A stretch of 64,000 nucleotides of DNA from Qipengyuania intermedia (lineage in GTDB: Bacteria > Pseudomonadota > Alphaproteobacteria > Sphingomonadales > Sphingomonadaceae), in NCBI RefSeq assembly GCF_019711615.1, contig NZ_JAIGNS010000001.1, forward strand, positions 1 through 64,000, given 5' to 3'. The notes under the pieces are model-generated. The model saw only the letters and a program-made list of their open reading frames with translations. It made no database searches and was not told the DNA's origin. A program made the position numbers and the translations under genes. Shown piece by piece: positions 45,340 to 55,081 of the stretch (within the stretch, counting starts at the first letter, position 1; every line of letters starts with the position of its first letter).

Positions 45340-46551
45340 TCACGCTTCGAAGATCACCTGCGTCGATGGCGACACCATTCGCGCGAGGCGCGCAGCGTCC
45401 CAGTTCGTCAGGCGCACACAGCCGCTGCTCTGCGCGCGGCCGATGGTGTCCGGCTCCGGCGTGCCGTGGATGCCATAGTGTTCCTTCGACAGGTCGATCC
45501 AGACGACACCCACCGGGCCATTGGGACCGGGGGGAAGCTGATACGTTTCGCCCTCGCCTTCACCAAGCACCTCGGGATCGTAGGAATATGGCGGGTTGTA
45601 GGCTTCGCCCAGGATATCCCATTCGCCGATCGGCAGGGGGAACTGGCTGGAACCGGAGCTGACGGTAAACATGGCGACCAGCTTGTCGCCCTGATAGGCC
45701 TTGAGCGTATCTTCCGACTTGCTCACGACAATGCGATCGACCTCGGGCTGTTCGCTACCAACACCGAGAGCGGCCAGCGTCTGCTGCCAGCCCTTGTCGG
45801 TGATCGCACCCGGCTCGATCGCGTCGCCGCCGATATTCGGAACGCGGATTTGCTGGCCTGCACGGAAATACCCATCCCCGGGGCGCTTGGTCGGGGGCGC
45901 ATCGGCCTCGGCATCATTCGTGTCCGACTGGCCCGTATCCGAAGCACCCGCAGGACGACCGTTCGGGTTAAGCTGGCGCAGCACCTCCACCGTGGTGTGG
46001 AAACGCTCTGCCAGCTTCTCGTCGAGCGAGGTGTAGCCAAGGTTTTCCATCTCCGCCTTCTTGGCCGTGTCCTCCGGTATTTCCTTGAACTCGATCTCGC
46101 CCCAGCTGGCCGGGATCGTCACGACCCGCGTGGCAGGAATGCGGTCCCATTCCGCGAGGGCGCTCTTGGTTTTTTCGTCAAGCTTGCCGGTCACTTCGAG
46201 GTCGTTCGCTTCCTGGAAACCGGTCAGAGCGTTCTCGGTGCTCATGCCCATCTTGCCGTCGATCACGCCGGGACCGAAGCCGATCCGGTCGAGCACGACC
46301 TGCGCCTGCATGATCGGGCGATCTTCAGGGTCTTCTATCTGCGCGCCGGAATTGCCTGACATGTCGCTTGCATCATCGTTCGATGCCATGCTGTCAGCAT
46401 AATTGTCGTCGCTATAGGTCTCATAACCCTGGTCGGGTGCGGACCTGGTCTCTGCCGAAGCGGTGTTCGTATCGGTGTCATCCTCCGCACCATCCATGCC
46501 GCAGGCGGCGAGAGCGAGGGACGAAGCGGCGATAAACAGGAATTGGCGCAT
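45340..46551 (-). CDS. YkuD-type L,D-transpeptidase with peptidoglycan-binding domain, lipoprotein
   Basis: 403 residues. Lipobox LAAC (Cys17) leads, then a Ser/Asp-rich linker and a PG_binding_1-type repeat (about 95-150; DGKMGMSTENALTGFQ). The YkuD catalytic domain (about 270-403) has HYGIHGTPEP and SSGCVRLTN with active Cys378. The SSGCVR form of the motif is known among active members. It forms 3-3 cross-links or attaches proteins to peptidoglycan. The ATG at 46551 is chosen; an upstream reading to 46605 lacks a signal. Confidence 0.9.
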   Translation of the reverse strand: MRQFLFIAASSLALAACGMDGAEDDTDTNTASAETRSAPDQGYETYSDDNYADSMASNDDASDMSGNSGAQIEDPEDRPIMQAQVVLDRIGFGPGVIDGKMGMSTENALTGFQEANDLEVTGKLDEKTKSALAEWDRIPATRVVTIPASWGEIEFKEIPEDTAKKAEMENLGYTSLDEKLAERFHTTVEVLRQLNPNGRPAGASDTGQSDTNDAEADAPPTKRPGDGYFRAGQQIRVPNIGGDAIEPGAITDKGWQQTLAALGVGSEQPEVDRIVVSKSEDTLKAYQGDKLVAMFTVSSGSSQFPLPIGEWDILGEAYNPPYSYDPEVLGEGEGETYQLPPGPNGPVGVVWIDLSKEHYGIHGTPEPDTIGRAQSSGCVRLTNWDAARLARMVSPSTQVIFEA

Positions 46552-46601
46552 GAGTGCTCCCCAAAAACGGGGCGCAGTCCGCCCCTTTCGGAAGTTACAA
46601 C

Positions 46602-47231
46602 TCACGCGGCGGCGATTTGCTCCGCAAAGGCTTGAACTGCCTCGACTTCATTGCCCGACCAGATTGCGCCCGACACGGCGAGGAAGTCTGCCCCGGCCTC
46701 GATAAGGGGTTTGCAATTGGCAGGCGTTATGCCGCCGATAGCGACCGAGGGGATTTCTACCATCTCGTGCCACCATTCGAGCAGGTCGGTGTCCGCGGTG
46801 TGCTCGGTTTGCTTGGTGGTGCTGGGGAAGAAGGCCCCGAAAGCGACGTAGTCGGCCCCGGCTTCACCGGCTTCAAGCGCAAGGTGGCGCGAGCCGTGGC
46901 AGGTTACGCCGATCTGCGCGTCGCGGCCCAGTTCTTCCCGCGCCTCGCGCGGGTCGCCGTCGCCCTGCCCCAAATGGACGCCATCGGCCCCGAGGCGCTT
47001 GGCGAGCGCGATGTCGTCGTTGACGATAAAGGCGACCTCGCGGGCAGCGCAGATTTCCAGCAAGGGTTCTGCCAGCGCAGCGGCCTCGTGCTGGTCCAGT
47101 CCCTTCACGCGAAACTGGAACGCGGTCACGACGCCCTTCCCGGCATCGAGCGCCCGTTCGAGACGCTTGGGAAAATCCCCGTCCGTTTCGAGCGGGGAGA
47201 TCAGGTAAAGCTGGCAGGGTGTTTCGGTCAT
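46602..47231 (-). CDS. thiE: Thiamine phosphate synthase
   Basis: A 209-residue TIM-barrel enzyme that joins hydroxymethylpyrimidine pyrophosphate and thiazole phosphate to form TMP. Typical segments are FQFRVKG, FIVNDDIALA, DGVHLGQ, FGAFFPSTTK and AIGGITP. The ATG at 47231 is used; only 53 bases separate it from the aldolase stop, and no TPP riboswitch pattern is seen there. No other thi gene is in the window. Confidence 0.92.
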   Translation of the reverse strand: MTETPCQLYLISPLETDGDFPKRLERALDAGKGVVTAFQFRVKGLDQHEAAALAEPLLEICAAREVAFIVNDDIALAKRLGADGVHLGQGDGDPREAREELGRDAQIGVTCHGSRHLALEAGEAGADYVAFGAFFPSTTKQTEHTADTDLLEWWHEMVEIPSVAIGGITPANCKPLIEAGADFLAVSGAIWSGNEVEAVQAFAEQIAAA

Positions 47232-47284
47232 GCAACGCGCTCTATCGCCGCATGACCGATAGGCCAAGCAGATCGTCTATCGGA

Positions 47285-48178
47285 TCAGGCCCCGGTGCTG
47301 GCGCAAGCGATCTCGTCGATCGCATTGCCCAGCGCCTGGTCGAACTGCTGGTCGTCCATCTTGGCCTGAAGCACTTCGAGAAGCGCGCGGCTGAAGCTGG
47401 CGATCATGCCGTCGTTCTTCGCCAGTTCGCGGCAGGCGTCCTCGCGGCTGTAACCACCCGACAGCGCCACGACGCGCAGCACCTTGGGATGGTCGATCAG
47501 CGGCTTGTAGAGGTTCGGCTCGCTCGGGATGGTGAGCTTGAGCATGACCTGCTTGCCTTCCGGCACGCGCTCCAGCTGGTCGAGCATGTTCGACAGCAGC
47601 AGGGCTTCGGCCTGCGGGCGGCTGGCGCTGTCGAGGCTGACTTCCGGCTCGAGGATCGGGACGAGGCCGAAAGACAGGATCTGGAGGCCGTAATCCATCT
47701 GCTGCGCGACATTGGCAGCGACGCCCTCGCGGTTAGCTTCATGGATGACCGAACGCATCTTCGTGCCGAAAACGCCCAGTTCCTTGGCGCGCTTGCACAG
47801 CGATTCGAGTTCGGGGATCGGCTTCATCAGCTGCGCGCCGTTCTCGACGTCGTGCATGCCCTTGTCGACCTTGAGAAAAGGGACCACGCCGCGGCGGCTC
47901 AGAAGTTCGGGAATGGGCGAACCTTCGGCGTTGCAGCCTTCCATGGTCTTTTCGAACAAAATCGCACCGATCACCTTGCCGTTCGAGAAGGACGGGGAAT
48001 CGACGATGCGGCAGCGCATTTCGTGGATCTTGGCGAACATCTCGTCATCGCCGTCCCACTCGCCGTCTTCCACGCCATAGGCCCGGAGCGCCTTGGGAGT
48101 GGAACCGCCCGACTGGTCGAGAGCCGCGATAAAGCCCTGTCCGTCGCGCATTTTGGCCGTCATTTCCTCGAAATTCAT
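47285..48178 (-). CDS. fda: Class I fructose-bisphosphate aldolase
   Basis: A 297-residue Schiff-base aldolase cleaving fructose-1,6-bisphosphate. The protein begins MNFEEMTAKM and has the class I strand segments ALDQSGGSTPKAL, PILEPEV and MLKLTIPSEPN, whose Lys is the likely Schiff-base residue. The end has VVALSGGYSRED. Its start is divergent from a flavodoxin-type reductase across 120 bases. It lies downstream of the tkt-gap-pgk group, separated by that one gene. Confidence 0.92.
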   Translation of the reverse strand: MNFEEMTAKMRDGQGFIAALDQSGGSTPKALRAYGVEDGEWDGDDEMFAKIHEMRCRIVDSPSFSNGKVIGAILFEKTMEGCNAEGSPIPELLSRRGVVPFLKVDKGMHDVENGAQLMKPIPELESLCKRAKELGVFGTKMRSVIHEANREGVAANVAQQMDYGLQILSFGLVPILEPEVSLDSASRPQAEALLLSNMLDQLERVPEGKQVMLKLTIPSEPNLYKPLIDHPKVLRVVALSGGYSREDACRELAKNDGMIASFSRALLEVLQAKMDDQQFDQALGNAIDEIACASTGA

Positions 48179-48298
48179 GTCCGTCCTCGCTGGTGCATGC
48201 ATAGGTATGCGCGGCCCATACAAAGGGCTTCGCCCTGCCGCAACGCCCGGCCGGTAACTTTACCCGCCCTCGTTCGTAATAGTGGCAAAGGAGAGACA

Positions 48299-49057
48299 AT
48301 GCTGGATGATACGCAAGAGCGCCTGTGCGCCGAGAACAAGACGGACTTTTCCGATCTCAAGGCGCTGACGATCAACTGCACGTTGAAGCGATCGCCCGAC
48401 GGCTCGCACACGGAGAAGCTCCTTGGCGTGGTCGAGACGATCCTGGTGCGAAACAAAGTCTCGCTACAGCAGGTAAGGCTGGTCGATCATGACATCGCGC
48501 CGGGCGTCTATCCCGACATGACGGAGCATGGCGCACCGAGTGACGACTGGCCGGCTATCTGGGAGAAGGTCGAAGCCGCCGATGTCCTGGTGGTCGGCAC
48601 GCCGATCTGGCTGGGCGAGAAATCATCCGTCTGCCAGCGCCTGATCGAGAGGCTCTATGCCCACTCGGGCCAGCGCAATGATCGGGGTCAGTATATCTTC
48701 TACGGCAAGGTCGGGGGCTGCATCGTCACCGGCAATGAGGACGGCATCAAGCACATCGGCATGGGCGTGCTCTATTCATTGCAGCACGTGGGCTACACCA
48801 TCCCGCCGCAAGCCGATGCGGGGTGGATCGGCGAGGCAGGGCCCGGTCCGAGCTATGGCGATGCGAAGGACGACGGATCGGGCTATGTCGGCTTCGACAA
48901 CGATTTCACCAAGCGCAACACGACCTTCATGACCTGGAACCTGATGCACATGGCGCGCATGCTGAAGGACGCCGGTGGCATCCCCTGTCATGGCAATTCG
49001 GTCGATCTGTGGAACGAGGGCCGCCGCTTCGACGCGCCGAATCCCGAATACCGCTAG
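48299..49057 (+). CDS. Flavodoxin-fold NAD(P)H-dependent FMN reductase-like protein
   Basis: A 252-residue cytoplasmic protein. Flavodoxin-fold phosphate and isoalloxazine-binding regions include [14 protein letters not shown] and [13 protein letters not shown]. It belongs to the flavodoxin/NADPH-dependent FMN reductase family; the natural electron acceptor is unknown. SD AAAGGAGAG precedes the ATG at 48299. Its stop shares CTAG with the convergent pgk stop. Confidence 0.85.
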   Translation: MLDDTQERLCAENKTDFSDLKALTINCTLKRSPDGSHTEKLLGVVETILVRNKVSLQQVRLVDHDIAPGVYPDMTEHGAPSDDWPAIWEKVEAADVLVVGTPIWLGEKSSVCQRLIERLYAHSGQRNDRGQYIFYGKVGGCIVTGNEDGIKHIGMGVLYSLQHVGYTIPPQADAGWIGEAGPGPSYGDAKDDGSGYVGFDNDFTKRNTTFMTWNLMHMARMLKDAGGIPCHGNSVDLWNEGRRFDAPNPEYR

Positions 49058-50256
49058 GCCGTCAGCGCAGCGACGCCGGGAAGGTCCTTGCCTTCCATCC
49101 ATTCGAGGAAAGCGCCACCCGCCGTCGAAACGAAGGTGAAATCGTCCTTCACCCCGGCATGGGCAAGCGCGGCGACGGTGTCGCCCCCGCCTGCGACCGA
49201 AGTCAGCGAACCGTCCTGCGTCAATGCAGCCGCAGTGCGCGCGAGCGCGACGGTCGCTGCATCGAAAGGCTCGGTCTCGAACGCGCCGAGCGGGCCGTTC
49301 CACACCAGCGTGCGGCAGGTCTTGAGCACATCGCCCAGCGCTTCTACCGCCTGCGGGCCGACGTCGAGGATCATCTCGTCCGGGCCGACCTCGTGGACGT
49401 TGCACGTCCGCAGTGATGCCGGGTTCTCCGCGAATTCCTTCGCCACCACGACATCGTAGGGCAGATGCACGGTGCAACCGACGTGGTCTGCCGTATCCAT
49501 GATCTTGTTCGCGGTAGCTGTGAGGTCGTGCTCGCACAGGGACTTGCCGACATCCACACCGCGCGCGGCGAGGAAGGTATTGGCCATGCCACCGCCGATG
49601 ATGAGGTGCTGCACGCGCCCGACGAGGTTTTCGAGCACGTCGAGCTTGGTCGAGACCTTGGCCCCGCCCACCACTGCTGCAACCGGCGTTTCCGGGTTGC
49701 CGAGCGCTGCGTCGAGAGCCTTGAGCTCGGCCTCCATCGCCCGTCCCGCATAGGCCGGAAGATGATGCGCCAGGCCCTCGGTCGAGGCATGGGCGCGGTG
49801 TGCGGCGGAGAAGGCGTCATTGACGTAGAAATCGCCGTGGGCGGCAATGCCCTTGGCAAATTCGGGGTCATTGGCTTCTTCGCCCGGCCAGAAGCGGACG
49901 TTGTCCAGAAGGCCGATATCGCCGTTCCCAAGGATGCCGATCGACTGTTCGACCACCGGGCCCATGACCTCGGGGATGAACATGATCTCCTTGCCCAGTA
50001 CGTCTTCCACGTCGCCCTGCACGAAGCTGGTCGACATGGTCGAATGACGCTGCCCCTTGGGACGGCCGTAATGAGCCAGCAGCAGGACCTTCGTGCCCTT
50101 CTCGGTCAGTTCGAGAATGGTCGGTTTGACCGCCTCGACGCGCGTCACGTCGGTAGCGGAACCGTCCTTCATCGGCAGGTTGAGATCGACGCGCACGAGC
50201 GCGACCTTGCCTGCGATATCGCCGAGATCGTCGAGGGTCCTGAAGCTGGCCATCAT
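49054..50256 (-). CDS. pgk: Phosphoglycerate kinase
   Basis: A 400-residue glycolytic/gluconeogenic kinase interconverting 1,3-bisphosphoglycerate and 3-phosphoglycerate with ATP. N-domain substrate motifs [11 protein letters not shown] and HYGRPKG and C-domain nucleotide motifs [20 protein letters not shown] and [10 protein letters not shown] are all present. It starts MMASF at 50256 with SD AAGGA. It follows gap by 8 bases in the tkt-gap-pgk operon. The longer frame upstream to 50322 lies inside gap. Confidence 0.95.
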   Translation of the reverse strand: MMASFRTLDDLGDIAGKVALVRVDLNLPMKDGSATDVTRVEAVKPTILELTEKGTKVLLLAHYGRPKGQRHSTMSTSFVQGDVEDVLGKEIMFIPEVMGPVVEQSIGILGNGDIGLLDNVRFWPGEEANDPEFAKGIAAHGDFYVNDAFSAAHRAHASTEGLAHHLPAYAGRAMEAELKALDAALGNPETPVAAVVGGAKVSTKLDVLENLVGRVQHLIIGGGMANTFLAARGVDVGKSLCEHDLTATANKIMDTADHVGCTVHLPYDVVVAKEFAENPASLRTCNVHEVGPDEMILDVGPQAVEALGDVLKTCRTLVWNGPLGAFETEPFDAATVALARTAAALTQDGSLTSVAGGGDTVAALAHAGVKDDFTFVSTAGGAFLEWMEGKDLPGVAALTA

Positions 50257-50264
50257 CGTGTTCC

Positions 50265-51272
50265 TTAGAGGAACTTCGCCATGACACCGGCGGTGTCGAT
50301 CATGCGGTTGGAGAAGCCCCACTCGTTGTCATACCACGAAACCACGCGGGCAAGCTTGCCTTCCATGACGCTGGTTTCGAGGCTGTCGATGGTCGAGCTT
50401 GCCGGATAGTGGTTGAAGTCGCTCGAGACGAGCGGTTGGTCGGTGTAGTCGAGCACGCCCTTCATCGGACCTTCGGCAGCGGCCTTAAGCGCGGCATTCA
50501 GTTCCTCGGCGCTGGTTTCGCGACCCGGTGTGAAGACGAGGTCGACGAGGCTGACGTTCGGCGTCGGCACACGGACCGAGCTGCCGTCAAGCTTGCCGGC
50601 GAGTTCCGGCAGGACGAGGCCGACCGCACGGGCAGCGCCAGTGGTGGTCGGGATCATGTTCTGCGCGCCGCCGCGGGCACGACGCATGTCCCCATGCATC
50701 TGGTCGAGCATGCGCTGGTCGTTGGTGTAGCTGTGGATCGTGGTCATGAAACCGCGCTCGATGCCCACCGTCTCGTGCAGCACCTTGGCCATCGGCGACA
50801 GGCAGTTGGTGGTGCAGCTTGCGTTCGAGACGATGACGTCTTCGGCGGTCAGGACATCGTGGTTCACGCCGTAGACGATGGTGGCCGAAACGCCCTTCGC
50901 CGGGGCCGAGATCAGGACGCGCTTTGCGCCTGCGTCGAGGTGAGGACGGCAGGCTTCGTCGGACTGGAAGAAGCCGGTGCACTCGAGGACGATGTCGACG
51001 CCCTGTTCGCCGTGCGGCAGCTTCCCGGGTTCACGTTCGGAAGTGACCGCAATCGACTCGCCGTTCACGATGATGGCATTGTCGCCCACTTCCACCGTGC
51101 CGGGGAAACGGCCGTGCGTGCTGTCGTACTGGAACAGCAGCGCGTTCGACTTGGTGTCGGCCAGATCGTTGATCGACACGAGATCGAGATCGTGATCGTC
51201 ACGCTCCAGGATCGCGCGCGCCACCAGGCGACCGATGCGTCCGAAACCGTTGATTGCAACCTTGGTAGCCAT
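50265..51272 (-). CDS. gap: Glyceraldehyde-3-phosphate dehydrogenase (type I)
   Basis: A 335-residue tetrameric NAD-dependent enzyme. NAD site NGFGRIGRL and catalytic Cys153 in [12 protein letters not shown] are intact, followed by the substrate loop HSYTNDQR. It acts between aldolase products and pgk. It lies 15 bases after transketolase and 8 bases before pgk, forming one operon. Confidence 0.96.
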   Translation of the reverse strand: MATKVAINGFGRIGRLVARAILERDDHDLDLVSINDLADTKSNALLFQYDSTHGRFPGTVEVGDNAIIVNGESIAVTSEREPGKLPHGEQGVDIVLECTGFFQSDEACRPHLDAGAKRVLISAPAKGVSATIVYGVNHDVLTAEDVIVSNASCTTNCLSPMAKVLHETVGIERGFMTTIHSYTNDQRMLDQMHGDMRRARGGAQNMIPTTTGAARAVGLVLPELAGKLDGSSVRVPTPNVSLVDLVFTPGRETSAEELNAALKAAAEGPMKGVLDYTDQPLVSSDFNHYPASSTIDSLETSVMEGKLARVVSWYDNEWGFSNRMIDTAGVMAKFL

Positions 51273-51287
51273 GCGAGAAGCTCCTGC

Positions 51288-53267
51288 TTAACCGTTTAAT
51301 TTGTTCATGATTTGCGGAACGATATCGTCCGCCGTGAGACCGAATTTCTTGAAGAGATCGCCAGCGGGCGCCGATGCGCCGAAGCGGTCGATGCCGATGT
51401 TGAGGCCGTCCGTGCCGGTGTAGCGCTCCCAGCCGAAGGTGGTGCCCGCCTCGACGCTGACGCGCAGCGTGTTCGCCGGGATCATGTCGGCGCGATAATC
51501 TGCCGACTGCTCGTCGAACAGCTGGGTACAGACCATCGAAACCACGCTGGCGCCGATGCCTTCCTTCTCGAGCCGCTCTGCGCATTCGAGAGCGACGTGC
51601 ACTTCCGAGCCGCTGGCCACCAGTGTGACTTTGTGGGCGTTGCTCGATTTCTTGAGGCGATAGGCGCCCTTCGAACACATGTCCGTTTCATCGGGTGCAT
51701 TGCGTAGCTGCGGCAGGCCCTGACGCGTCAGTGCCAGGACCGTCGGGCGGTCCTTCTCGCGCAGCGCGATTTCCCAGCACTCCGCCGTTTCGACGACGTC
51801 TGCCGGACGCATGACGAGCAGGTTCGGGATCATGCGCAGGCTCTGTACGTGCTCGATCGGCTGGTGCGTCGGACCGTCTTCGCCAAGGCCGATGCTGTCA
51901 TGGGTCATGACATAGATCGCGCGGGTCTGCTGCAGAGCCGACAGGCGGATCGCGGCGCGGCAATAGTCGGTGAAGACGAGGAAGGTACCGCCGTAGGGAA
52001 TGACACCGCCATGCAGCGCCATGCCGTTCATCGCGGCGGCCATGCCGAATTCGCGAATGCCGTAATAGATGTAACGGCCCGAATAATCGTCGGCCGTGAG
52101 CGGGCCGATCCCGCCAGCCTTGGTGTTGTTCGAACCGGTGAGGTCGGCGCTGCCGCCGATGGTTTCGGTGAGCTTGCCGTTGATCTGCGCCAGAGCCATT
52201 TCGCTGGCCTTGCGGGTGGCAACCTTCTGCGGTTCTGCCATCAGCTTCTGGATGTAGTTATCGAGGCTGAAGCTTTCGGGCAGGTCGCCGGCCATGCGAC
52301 GTTCGAATTCCTTGCGCTGGCCACTCGCATTGAGGCGATCCTGCCACTCATCGCGGGCCTTGGCATGGTCGGCGTTCTTCGCACGCCAGTCGGCATAGAC
52401 CTGCTCGGGAATTTCGAACGGCTTGGCATCCCAGCCGAGCACTTCGCGGGCAGCCGAAATCTCTTCGTCGCCGAGCGGCGCACCATGGGTCGCGCTGGTG
52501 CCCTGCTTGTTCGGCGCGCCCTTGCCGATGACGGTCTTGCACGCGATCAGCGAGGGGCGTTCATCGGCCTGTGCTTCGTCCAGCGCGCGGCGGATGTCGT
52601 CGAAATCGTGGCCGTCGCAGCTGGTGACATGCCAGCCGGTCGCTTCGTAGCGGGCCTTGATGTCTTCGCTGGTCGACAGGTCGGTCGAACCGTCGATGGT
52701 GATGTTGTTGTCGTCCCACAGCACGTTCATCCGGCCCAGCTTCAGGTGGCCGGCAATACCGATCGCTTCGTGGTTGATGCCTTCCATCAGGCACCCGTCG
52801 CCTGCGATCACCCAGGTCCTGTGATCGACCAGCGCGTTGCCGAAGGCGGAGTTCAGATGGCGCTCCGCAATCGCCATCCCCACTGCCATCGCCAGGCCCT
52901 GGCCCAGCGGACCGGTCGTGCATTCCACGCCCGGCAGCAGGAAGTTTTCCGGGTGCCCGGCGCAAGGGCTGCCGATCTGGCGGAAGTTGCGGATATCCTC
53001 AATCGTGGGCTGCTCGTACCCGGCAAGGTGGAGCAGCGAGTAGATCAGCATCGAGCCATGGCCAGCGGACAGGACGAAGCGGTCGCGGTCGGCCCAGTCG
53101 GGCGCCTTGGGATCGTGGCGGAGGTATTCCGACCACAGCACGGTGGCGGCATCGGCCATGCCCATCGGCATGCCGGGGTGCCCCGAATTCGCCGCCTGCA
53201 CCGCATCCATCGAAAGAGCCCTGATGGCGTTGGCCATCTGGACCATGCGGGCAGTGTCGATTGTCAT
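51288..53267 (-). CDS. tkt: Transketolase
   Basis: A 659-residue thiamine-diphosphate enzyme of the pentose phosphate pathway. Motifs: TPP/Mg site GDGCLMEGINHEA...N and the substrate/TPP His regions GHPGMPMG and EDGPTHQPIEH. The family signature near residue 430-ish, RYIYYGIREFGMAAAMNG, is present. The ATG at 53267 (MTIDTARMVQ) is chosen; the frame continues upstream to 53645 but would run through an unrelated region. First gene of tkt-gap-pgk. The 176-base gap upstream is divergent from the small coiled-coil gene and probably holds both promoters. Confidence 0.95.
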   Translation of the reverse strand: MTIDTARMVQMANAIRALSMDAVQAANSGHPGMPMGMADAATVLWSEYLRHDPKAPDWADRDRFVLSAGHGSMLIYSLLHLAGYEQPTIEDIRNFRQIGSPCAGHPENFLLPGVECTTGPLGQGLAMAVGMAIAERHLNSAFGNALVDHRTWVIAGDGCLMEGINHEAIGIAGHLKLGRMNVLWDDNNITIDGSTDLSTSEDIKARYEATGWHVTSCDGHDFDDIRRALDEAQADERPSLIACKTVIGKGAPNKQGTSATHGAPLGDEEISAAREVLGWDAKPFEIPEQVYADWRAKNADHAKARDEWQDRLNASGQRKEFERRMAGDLPESFSLDNYIQKLMAEPQKVATRKASEMALAQINGKLTETIGGSADLTGSNNTKAGGIGPLTADDYSGRYIYYGIREFGMAAAMNGMALHGGVIPYGGTFLVFTDYCRAAIRLSALQQTRAIYVMTHDSIGLGEDGPTHQPIEHVQSLRMIPNLLVMRPADVVETAECWEIALREKDRPTVLALTRQGLPQLRNAPDETDMCSKGAYRLKKSSNAHKVTLVASGSEVHVALECAERLEKEGIGASVVSMVCTQLFDEQSADYRADMIPANTLRVSVEAGTTFGWERYTGTDGLNIGIDRFGASAPAGDLFKKFGLTADDIVPQIMNKLNG

Positions 53268-53443
53268 GCTTTGTATCTCCGCGAGAGGGGTCGATTCGAC
53301 GCGCGCGCACCCTTCGCGAACGCCGCGCGCGAGGTCAACCTCGGTGCGCCAGAGATGCCCCGCCGCACGGTTTTGGAGCGATTTATCAACAGCACGGTGC
53401 AAACCTTTGCGCTGCAACGCCAATCTTGGTATTTCTTCCCGCC

Positions 53444-53635
53444 ATGAGCGAAGCGCGCATCTTATCTGCCATCGACAGGATTGAAAAAGCGCTCGCTCGA
53501 ATCGAGACACAGGCCGCTCTTGCAGGCAGTTCGGGGCAATCCGGCGATCTCGCCGCAAAGCACGACGCACTGCGCAACCAGGTGACCGCCAGCCTGGCCG
53601 AACTCGACACGCTGATCGAGGAGATGGAGCGATGA
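53444..53635 (+). CDS. Small coiled-coil protein upstream of zapA
   Basis: 63 residues, nearly all helical with heptad-like leucines (ILSAIDRIEKALARIE...LAELDTLIEEMER). Start ATG at 53444. It overlaps zapA by ATGA, so the two are translated together. A structural role with ZapA at the division site is possible but not shown. No named family can be claimed from this sequence. Confidence 0.75.
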   Translation: MSEARILSAIDRIEKALARIETQAALAGSSGQSGDLAAKHDALRNQVTASLAELDTLIEEMER

Positions 53636-53973
53636 GCGACGTCAAGCTGACCGTCGGCGAACGCTCCTACACCGTCTCCTGCGCAGACGGTCAGGAGCAG
53701 CATGTCGAACATCTTGCTGGCATGGTCGACGCAAAGCTCAAGGCCATGGGCGGAAACCTTACCGCGAACGAGGCGAAGAACCTGCTGTTTGCTGCACTGA
53801 TGCTGGCTGACGAGGTCCACGAGGCTGGCAAGAAGTCACCTGTGGAAGCTCCGCCTGCTGCCGCGAATGCCGATGCCGGACAAGGCGACGCAATTGCCGC
53901 GCGCCTGGAACGACTGGCCACCGCATTCGAAAACGCTGCATCGGCCCTTGAGGGTGGACCTACGGCCTCCTAA
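53632..53973 (+). CDS. zapA: Cell division protein ZapA
   Basis: A 113-residue protein that bundles FtsZ filaments at the Z-ring. The N-terminal domain (LTVGERSYTVSCADGQEQHVEHLAGMVD) and the C-terminal coiled coil (LLFAALMLADEVHEAGKK) match ZapA. It lies directly before the 6S RNA and the 5-formyl-THF cyclo-ligase gene, the conserved zapA-ssrS-fau order of proteobacteria. Confidence 0.93.
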   Translation: MSDVKLTVGERSYTVSCADGQEQHVEHLAGMVDAKLKAMGGNLTANEAKNLLFAALMLADEVHEAGKKSPVEAPPAAANADAGQGDAIAARLERLATAFENAASALEGGPTAS

Positions 53974-53982
53974 ATAGGCGGC

Positions 53983-54151
53983 GACGGGGCTGCCCGGCAC
54001 GAGCCGCATGAACATCCCTGAGGCTATAAGCAATCCAAGGGAGCCGTCCCTACCGGATTGGCGGGTTTGTCCTGGCGATCTGGATATATGGCGCCCACCT
54101 GACGTGAAGGCGTCAGAGGATTTTCCGGCAACGACCCATGGCGGTCCCGTC
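53983..54151 (+). ncRNA. ssrS: 6S RNA
   Basis: A 169-base element lies in the zapA-fau gap where proteobacterial 6S RNA is found. The ends pair in 12 base pairs with two wobbles: GACGGGGCTGCC at 53983-53994 with GGCGGTCCCGTC at 54140-54151. The centre carries an apical hairpin: CAATCC/GGATTG at 54031-54036/54055-54060 enclosing AGGGA/TCCCT. This gives the long closed rod with open bubble that mimics a promoter for RNA polymerase. Structure and location agree; exact ends are estimates. Confidence 0.75.
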
Positions 54152-54231
54152 ACCCGATTTGTCGCGCTACCGCTTCGCTGCTTGAGCGCGGACGGGCGCT
54201 TACGGCCTCATCGAGATAAGCAGGTGGGTAT

Positions 54232-54804
54232 TTGACCAAGGACGAACTTCGCAGGCATTTACGCACCGCGCGCCGCGAGCAGGTCGCCGCGCTGCCGGAC
54301 AATATGCGCGCGCTGGTCTTCCACCGTCCGCCCGCCCCCTTGGTGGAGCTCGTCCCCGAGGGTGCGACGATCGGCCTGTACCGGGCCAATCCGTTCGAAG
54401 CGCCTGCGGCTTCCTACGCCAAGTTCTTCCTCGACAGGGGCCACGAGATCGCGCTGCCGCGGTTTGCCAGCCGCAATGCGCCGATGGAATTTGCGCGTCA
54501 TTCCGACCCGTTCGACGAGGAGGACCTGGAGGTCGGCCCCTTTGGCCTGCTCCAGCCCTTTGCCGACGCACCTGTCCTGCAGCCCGACGTATTGATCGTG
54601 CCCCTCATAGGCTTCACCGAAACCGGTGAGCGGCTCGGCCAAGGCGGCGGCCATTACGATCGATGGCTGGCCGCACATCCGGGCACCCGCACGATCGGCC
54701 TCGCCTGGGACTGCCAGCGCGTCGACAGCCTTCCAGTCGAGGAACACGACGCACGCCTCGACGCTGTCGTCACTACGACCCGCTTTTACGGACCCTTCGA
54801 ATGA
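54232..54804 (+). CDS. fau: 5-formyltetrahydrofolate cyclo-ligase
   Basis: A 190-residue ATP-dependent enzyme turning 5-formyl-THF into 5,10-methenyl-THF. Conserved segments: ALPRFASRNAPMEF and the phosphate/folate site LIGFTETGERLGQGGGHYDRW. A TTG start at 54232 is supported by an AGGTGGG-type SD at 54222-54228. It follows the 6S RNA, so it is probably co-transcribed with it, and it overlaps the DUF2842 gene by ATGA. Confidence 0.92.
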   Translation: MTKDELRRHLRTARREQVAALPDNMRALVFHRPPAPLVELVPEGATIGLYRANPFEAPAASYAKFFLDRGHEIALPRFASRNAPMEFARHSDPFDEEDLEVGPFGLLQPFADAPVLQPDVLIVPLIGFTETGERLGQGGGHYDRWLAAHPGTRTIGLAWDCQRVDSLPVEEHDARLDAVVTTTRFYGPFE

Positions 54805-55034
54805 GAGACGAACCCACCTGGCGCATTCCTGTCGGCCTTCTCGGCTTGCTTCTGGCACTGCTGGTCTACGGCATCCTGATCGCGCGCTACCTCCCCGGCC
54901 TGATCGGTGACTGGAACGCGCTGGTGCAGACGGTGATCTACCTCTTCCTCGGCCTTATCTGGCTGGCCCCCTTGCGGCGGTTCCTGACCTGGATGGAAAC
55001 CGGCCGCTGGTCCGCCCCGCCCGAGAAAGATTGA
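54801..55034 (+). CDS. DUF2842 small membrane protein
   Basis: 77 residues with two transmembrane helices (about 11-29 and 42-60) and the family's end LRRFLTWMETGRW. The gene begins with ATGA overlap of fau. DUF2842 is an alphaproteobacterial family of unknown role. The MFS gene starts 47 bases later. Confidence 0.85.
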   Translation: MRDEPTWRIPVGLLGLLLALLVYGILIARYLPGLIGDWNALVQTVIYLFLGLIWLAPLRRFLTWMETGRWSAPPEKD

Positions 55035-55081
55035 CCTCACGCCCGAGTGCCCTACCCTCCCCGTAACGGGAGGAGAGCCCT

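Noticed and set aside
45340..46551. Loss of the usual His in the L,D-transpeptidase motif (SSGCVR instead of SHGCxR)
   Set aside because: The SSGC form is common in active members, and the catalytic Cys and upstream His are kept.
47232..47284. TPP riboswitch before thiE
   Set aside because: Only 53 bases separate thiE from the aldolase stop, and no thi-box pattern is visible.
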